18,303 bases of DNA from Lentimicrobiaceae bacterium. Lineage in GTDB: Bacteria > Bacteroidota > Bacteroidia > Bacteroidales > WCHB1-69. A program made the translations under genes and the position numbers. The stretch spans positions 1-18,303 of the forward strand of contig WQSU01000014.1 of assembly GCA_009787675.1 (NCBI GenBank), given 5' to 3'. The notes under the pieces are model-generated. The model was not told the origin of the DNA, searched no databases, and worked only from the letters and a program-made list of their open reading frames with translations. Positions 16,484-18,303 of this stretch are shown here, piece by piece; within the stretch, counting starts at the first letter, position 1; each line of letters begins with the position of its first letter.

Positions 16484-16522
16484 TTTCCTCTTACTCAATT
16501 AGCGGAAAAATTGAGTTGGAAA
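16484..16522. repeat. Inverted repeat between convergent S41 and AraC-type genes
   Basis: Inner arms ACTCAATT (16493-16500) and AATTGAGT (16509-16516) around an 8-nt loop, with outer pairs TTTCC (16484-16488) and GGAAA (16518-16522). It begins 8 bp after the S41 stop. No T-tract follows on the plus strand, so it may act as an mRNA 3' end structure rather than a classic terminator. Confidence 0.5.
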
Positions 16523-16593
16523 TAAAAAAACAATAGCCGTTCTAATATTCAACCCTACTTTTTTTCGACGTTACTTGAAAGCAAAACATTTTC

Positions 16594-17337
16594 TTATTGC
16601 ATGAATTTTTTCCCCTCCAAAATAGACTTGAAATAGAAACCCGGAGCTACCCCTGTAACATTTTTAAAGGCATGGCGAAACGCATTTGGCGATTTGAACC
16701 CCACGCGGTGCGCTACCGATTCAATGGTGTATTTTGCTGCTCCCTGCTCAGAAAATAGCTTCTGCGCTTCTTTGACTCTATATTCGTTTAAAAATAAACG
16801 GAAATTTTTCTTAAAAACCTGATGCACCAATTGTGATACCAAAACATGGTTACTTTGAAGTAGAACCGCTAATTTAGTTAACGAAAATTCGGAATCACAA
16901 ATAATGGAGCTATCTTCCATGATATGTAAAATTTTGCCCAAGAGTTTATTCTGCTTCTCCTCGTGGAGTGTAAAATGCTTATATTCTTCGCTTTCCTTTG
17001 CAAACGAATGCTCTTTCAGCTTTAATAGTGCAACATTTTTCTCCACTAATATTTTATGTGCCTTGCATAGATTTATTTTCTGTATATATATTATCAATGA
17101 GAAAACGCTCACAAGCGCCAAAGCGCTCAAGATAAATATTTGTATAATCTTTTGATAATGAATGATTTGTTTTTTCATTTTCTCAAAAGTATCTTTTGTA
17201 TCTTCTTGCCGTTCCTCAATTTTAGATAAATTATGGTGATGTTCTGATAAAATTTTTAAACAATTGTGGTCCGTTGCCATGCTATTGGATAACCCCATAA
17301 TGAGAAATAGCGTTATTAAAAGGATTTGTCTTTTCAT
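16594..17337 (-). CDS. Membrane-anchored AraC-family transcriptional regulator
   Basis: A 247-residue regulator. The frame extends to 17394, but ATG 17337 starts a hydrophobic N-terminus (MKRQILLITLFLIMGLSNSMA), taken as a signal peptide or first membrane segment. A short region of about 40 residues with many His, Glu and Lys (22-62) would be periplasmic. A clear transmembrane helix follows (64-85, IIQIFILSALALVSVFSLIIYI), then a charged coiled-coil-like linker (about 86-140), then an AraC-type HTH domain (about 145-245) with LTKLAVLLQSNHVLVSQLVHQVF and IESVAHRVGFKSPNAFRHAFKNVTGVAPGFY. In Bacteroidota, AraC regulators with a membrane helix usually carry a large TPR sensor; here the sensor is reduced to a stub. 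It faces a secreted-protein gene across 289 bp, a plausible target. Ligand unknown. Confidence 0.9.
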   Translation of the reverse strand: MKRQILLITLFLIMGLSNSMATDHNCLKILSEHHHNLSKIEERQEDTKDTFEKMKKQIIHYQKIIQIFILSALALVSVFSLIIYIQKINLCKAHKILVEKNVALLKLKEHSFAKESEEYKHFTLHEEKQNKLLGKILHIMEDSSIICDSEFSLTKLAVLLQSNHVLVSQLVHQVFKKNFRLFLNEYRVKEAQKLFSEQGAAKYTIESVAHRVGFKSPNAFRHAFKNVTGVAPGFYFKSILEGKKFMQ

Positions 17338-17443
17338 TTTATAATTTTTAGTATTAATCTGCAAAAAAAGAAAAGAGACGCCAAAGTTGGACATTTTTTT
17401 CCTTAAAATACGTGTATCTTAAATTAATATATTGATGTTTTTG

Positions 17444-17465
17444 GTGTATTTTTAAAAAAATACAC
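17444..17465. repeat. Perfect inverted repeat in the AraC / secreted-protein intergenic region
   Basis: Arms GTGTATTTTT (17444-17453) and AAAAATACAC (17456-17465) are separated by AA. It lies 107 bp before the AraC-type start and 110 bp before the -7 element of the divergent gene. It could be a dimeric operator or a cruciform; it is not at a gene end, which argues against a terminator. Confidence 0.6.
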
Positions 17466-17574
17466 TCTAAAAAAACGACATGTAAATTATGTATTATTTC
17501 GCCCCTTCCACGACTAATTCTTAAATTAGACGCCATAACACCTTGTGTCATACTGCATACTATAGAAACAAGAA

Positions 17575-17582
17575 TATTTTTG
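17575..17582 (+). promoter_or_regulatory. Putative -7 element for the 3'-terminal secreted-protein gene
   Basis: TATTTTTG followed by CC matches TAnnTTTG, 44 bp upstream of the ATG at 17627. No -33 TTG at usual spacing. Confidence 0.5.
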
Positions 17583-17626
17583 CCACTCGAAACTTATAAA
17601 GATTATTTAACTATTTAATTATTATT

Positions 17627-18303
17627 ATGACAAAAAAACTATTTTTCTTTTCTCTTCTTGCCTTGTTAGGTATCGCTATGCATGCGCAAGAGGTCGGTGA
17701 AAGCAATCTCTTAAACATCACGAACTATCCTTATCTGCAAGTTCCTGTATCGCAGGTGCTTCCGGCAGGTAAAGTAAAAAACACAGGAACAACTACCCTA
17801 ACCAACCTTATATTAACAGCTAAGATTGATGGAAATATTGTTGGTACTTCGGCATTTCTTGCTGATTTGGAGCCGGGTGAAACTGCCGAGTTGCCCTTGT
17901 CGCCTGCCGTGAATTTCCCCGAAGGAGAAAACGTCATTACATATACAATTACACAAGATGGAATTTGTGAGATTTCGGAAAAAAACCTCTACACGTTTAC
18001 CGTTATGGGTACGCCTAATCTTTTTGCCATTGATAATGCAACGGCTACCAGCGCTTCTATCAGCAACACTTCTTCCAACACTTATTTTGGAAATATTTTT
18101 GAGGTAACTTCCACCACTGCCATTTCTCAGGTTATTATTGGTTTTGCAACTAATTACAATGTTAATTTCAATATAGCATTATATGAAATGACCGGCGATT
18201 TAACGGTATCAAGCACTCCATTGTTTTCGCAAACGGCATCTAAAAATGCAACCGGTTTTCTTTTTTATACGGTGCCCACAACCGTGATGACTCCGGGACA
18301 GAT
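17627..18303 (+). CDS. Secreted surface-type protein with CARDB-like domain (C-terminus cut by window edge)
   Basis: The frame opens at ATG 17627 and runs off the window after 225 codons. It starts with a signal peptide (MTKKLFFFSLLALLGIAMHAQ). Residues about 28-125 resemble a CARDB/Ig-like adhesion module: PAGKVKNTGTTTLTNLILTAKIDG, then FLADLEPGETAELPL, then GENVITYTITQDG. The part after about 130 (NLFAIDNATATSASISNTSSNTYFGNIFEV) is a Ser/Thr/Asn-rich beta region like those of large extracellular Bacteroidota proteins that carry a T9SS tail. That tail, if present, lies outside the window. No enzyme motif is seen. It is divergent from the membrane-anchored AraC-type regulator, which may control it; this is inference from position. 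The start is supported by the signal peptide and the promoter element 44 bp upstream. Confidence 0.88.
   Translation, partial: MTKKLFFFSLLALLGIAMHAQEVGESNLLNITNYPYLQVPVSQVLPAGKVKNTGTTTLTNLILTAKIDGNIVGTSAFLADLEPGETAELPLSPAVNFPEGENVITYTITQDGICEISEKNLYTFTVMGTPNLFAIDNATATSASISNTSSNTYFGNIFEVTSTTAISQVIIGFATNYNVNFNIALYEMTGDLTVSSTPLFSQTASKNATGFLFYTVPTTVMTPGQ

Noticed and set aside
17354..17551. Minus-strand 65-codon open frame upstream of the AraC-type gene
   Set aside because: It overlaps the regulator's 5' end in another frame and spans the perfect inverted repeat; no domain.

Overview
The window looks like a chromosomal segment of a Bacteroidota bacterium, probably Bacteroidales-like. Several points agree. 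Promoter-like TAnnTTTG (-7) elements precede many of the genes, and Shine-Dalgarno sequences are scarce. There is a gingipain-like C25 peptidase with a type IX secretion (T9SS) C-terminal sorting domain, a trnT-tuf-trnW cluster, a membrane-tethered AraC-type regulator, and many secreted proteins whose signal peptides end in A-Q. DNA is AT-rich with compact operons. No phage, integrase, transposase or CRISPR array is visible. The mobile-like content is limited to short palindromes and period-7/8 tandem repeats.

Layout: (1) 1-3453, minus strand: methylmalonyl-CoA mutase large subunit followed by an S41 carboxy-terminal-processing protease cut by the window edge. (2) 3581-4150: small secreted beta-barrel-like protein. 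(3) 4346-6149: two-gene operon of a membrane-anchored coiled-coil protein and FtsX. (4) 6260-7702: tRNA-Thr(GGT), EF-Tu and tRNA-Trp(CCA), with a perfect 28-nt palindrome between the last two. (5) 7728-8537, minus: ammonia-dependent NAD synthetase, divergent from (6) 8907-11699: a 930-residue C25 peptidase with two FN3-like domains and a T9SS tail, followed by a good rho-independent terminator. (7) 11883-13124: U32-family protein (TrhP/YegQ-like), convergent with (8) 13172-13690, minus: shikimate kinase; both 3' ends run into tandem repeats. (9) 13920-16475: an ABC ATPase without a permease, then a second complete S41 protease. (10) 16594-17337, minus: a small membrane-anchored AraC-type regulator, divergent from (11) 17627-end: a secreted protein cut by the window edge.

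The genes do not form one pathway. Housekeeping functions (EF-Tu, tRNAs, NadE, AroK, FtsX, mutase) alternate with envelope and secretion functions (C25 peptidase, S41 proteases, beta-barrel protein, secreted protein). The least explained signals are four. First, a repeated GCCGTTGGC-type hairpin lies in the putative leaders of nadE, aroK and the ABC gene, always in the same sense, and shows a compensatory base-pair change. Second, a heptanucleotide repeat sits inside the T9SS sorting domain of the C25 peptidase, where slippage would remove the sorting signal. Third, a coiled-coil membrane protein is tightly coupled to FtsX. Fourth, a minimal membrane-bound AraC protein faces a secreted-protein gene across an intergenic region holding a perfect inverted repeat.
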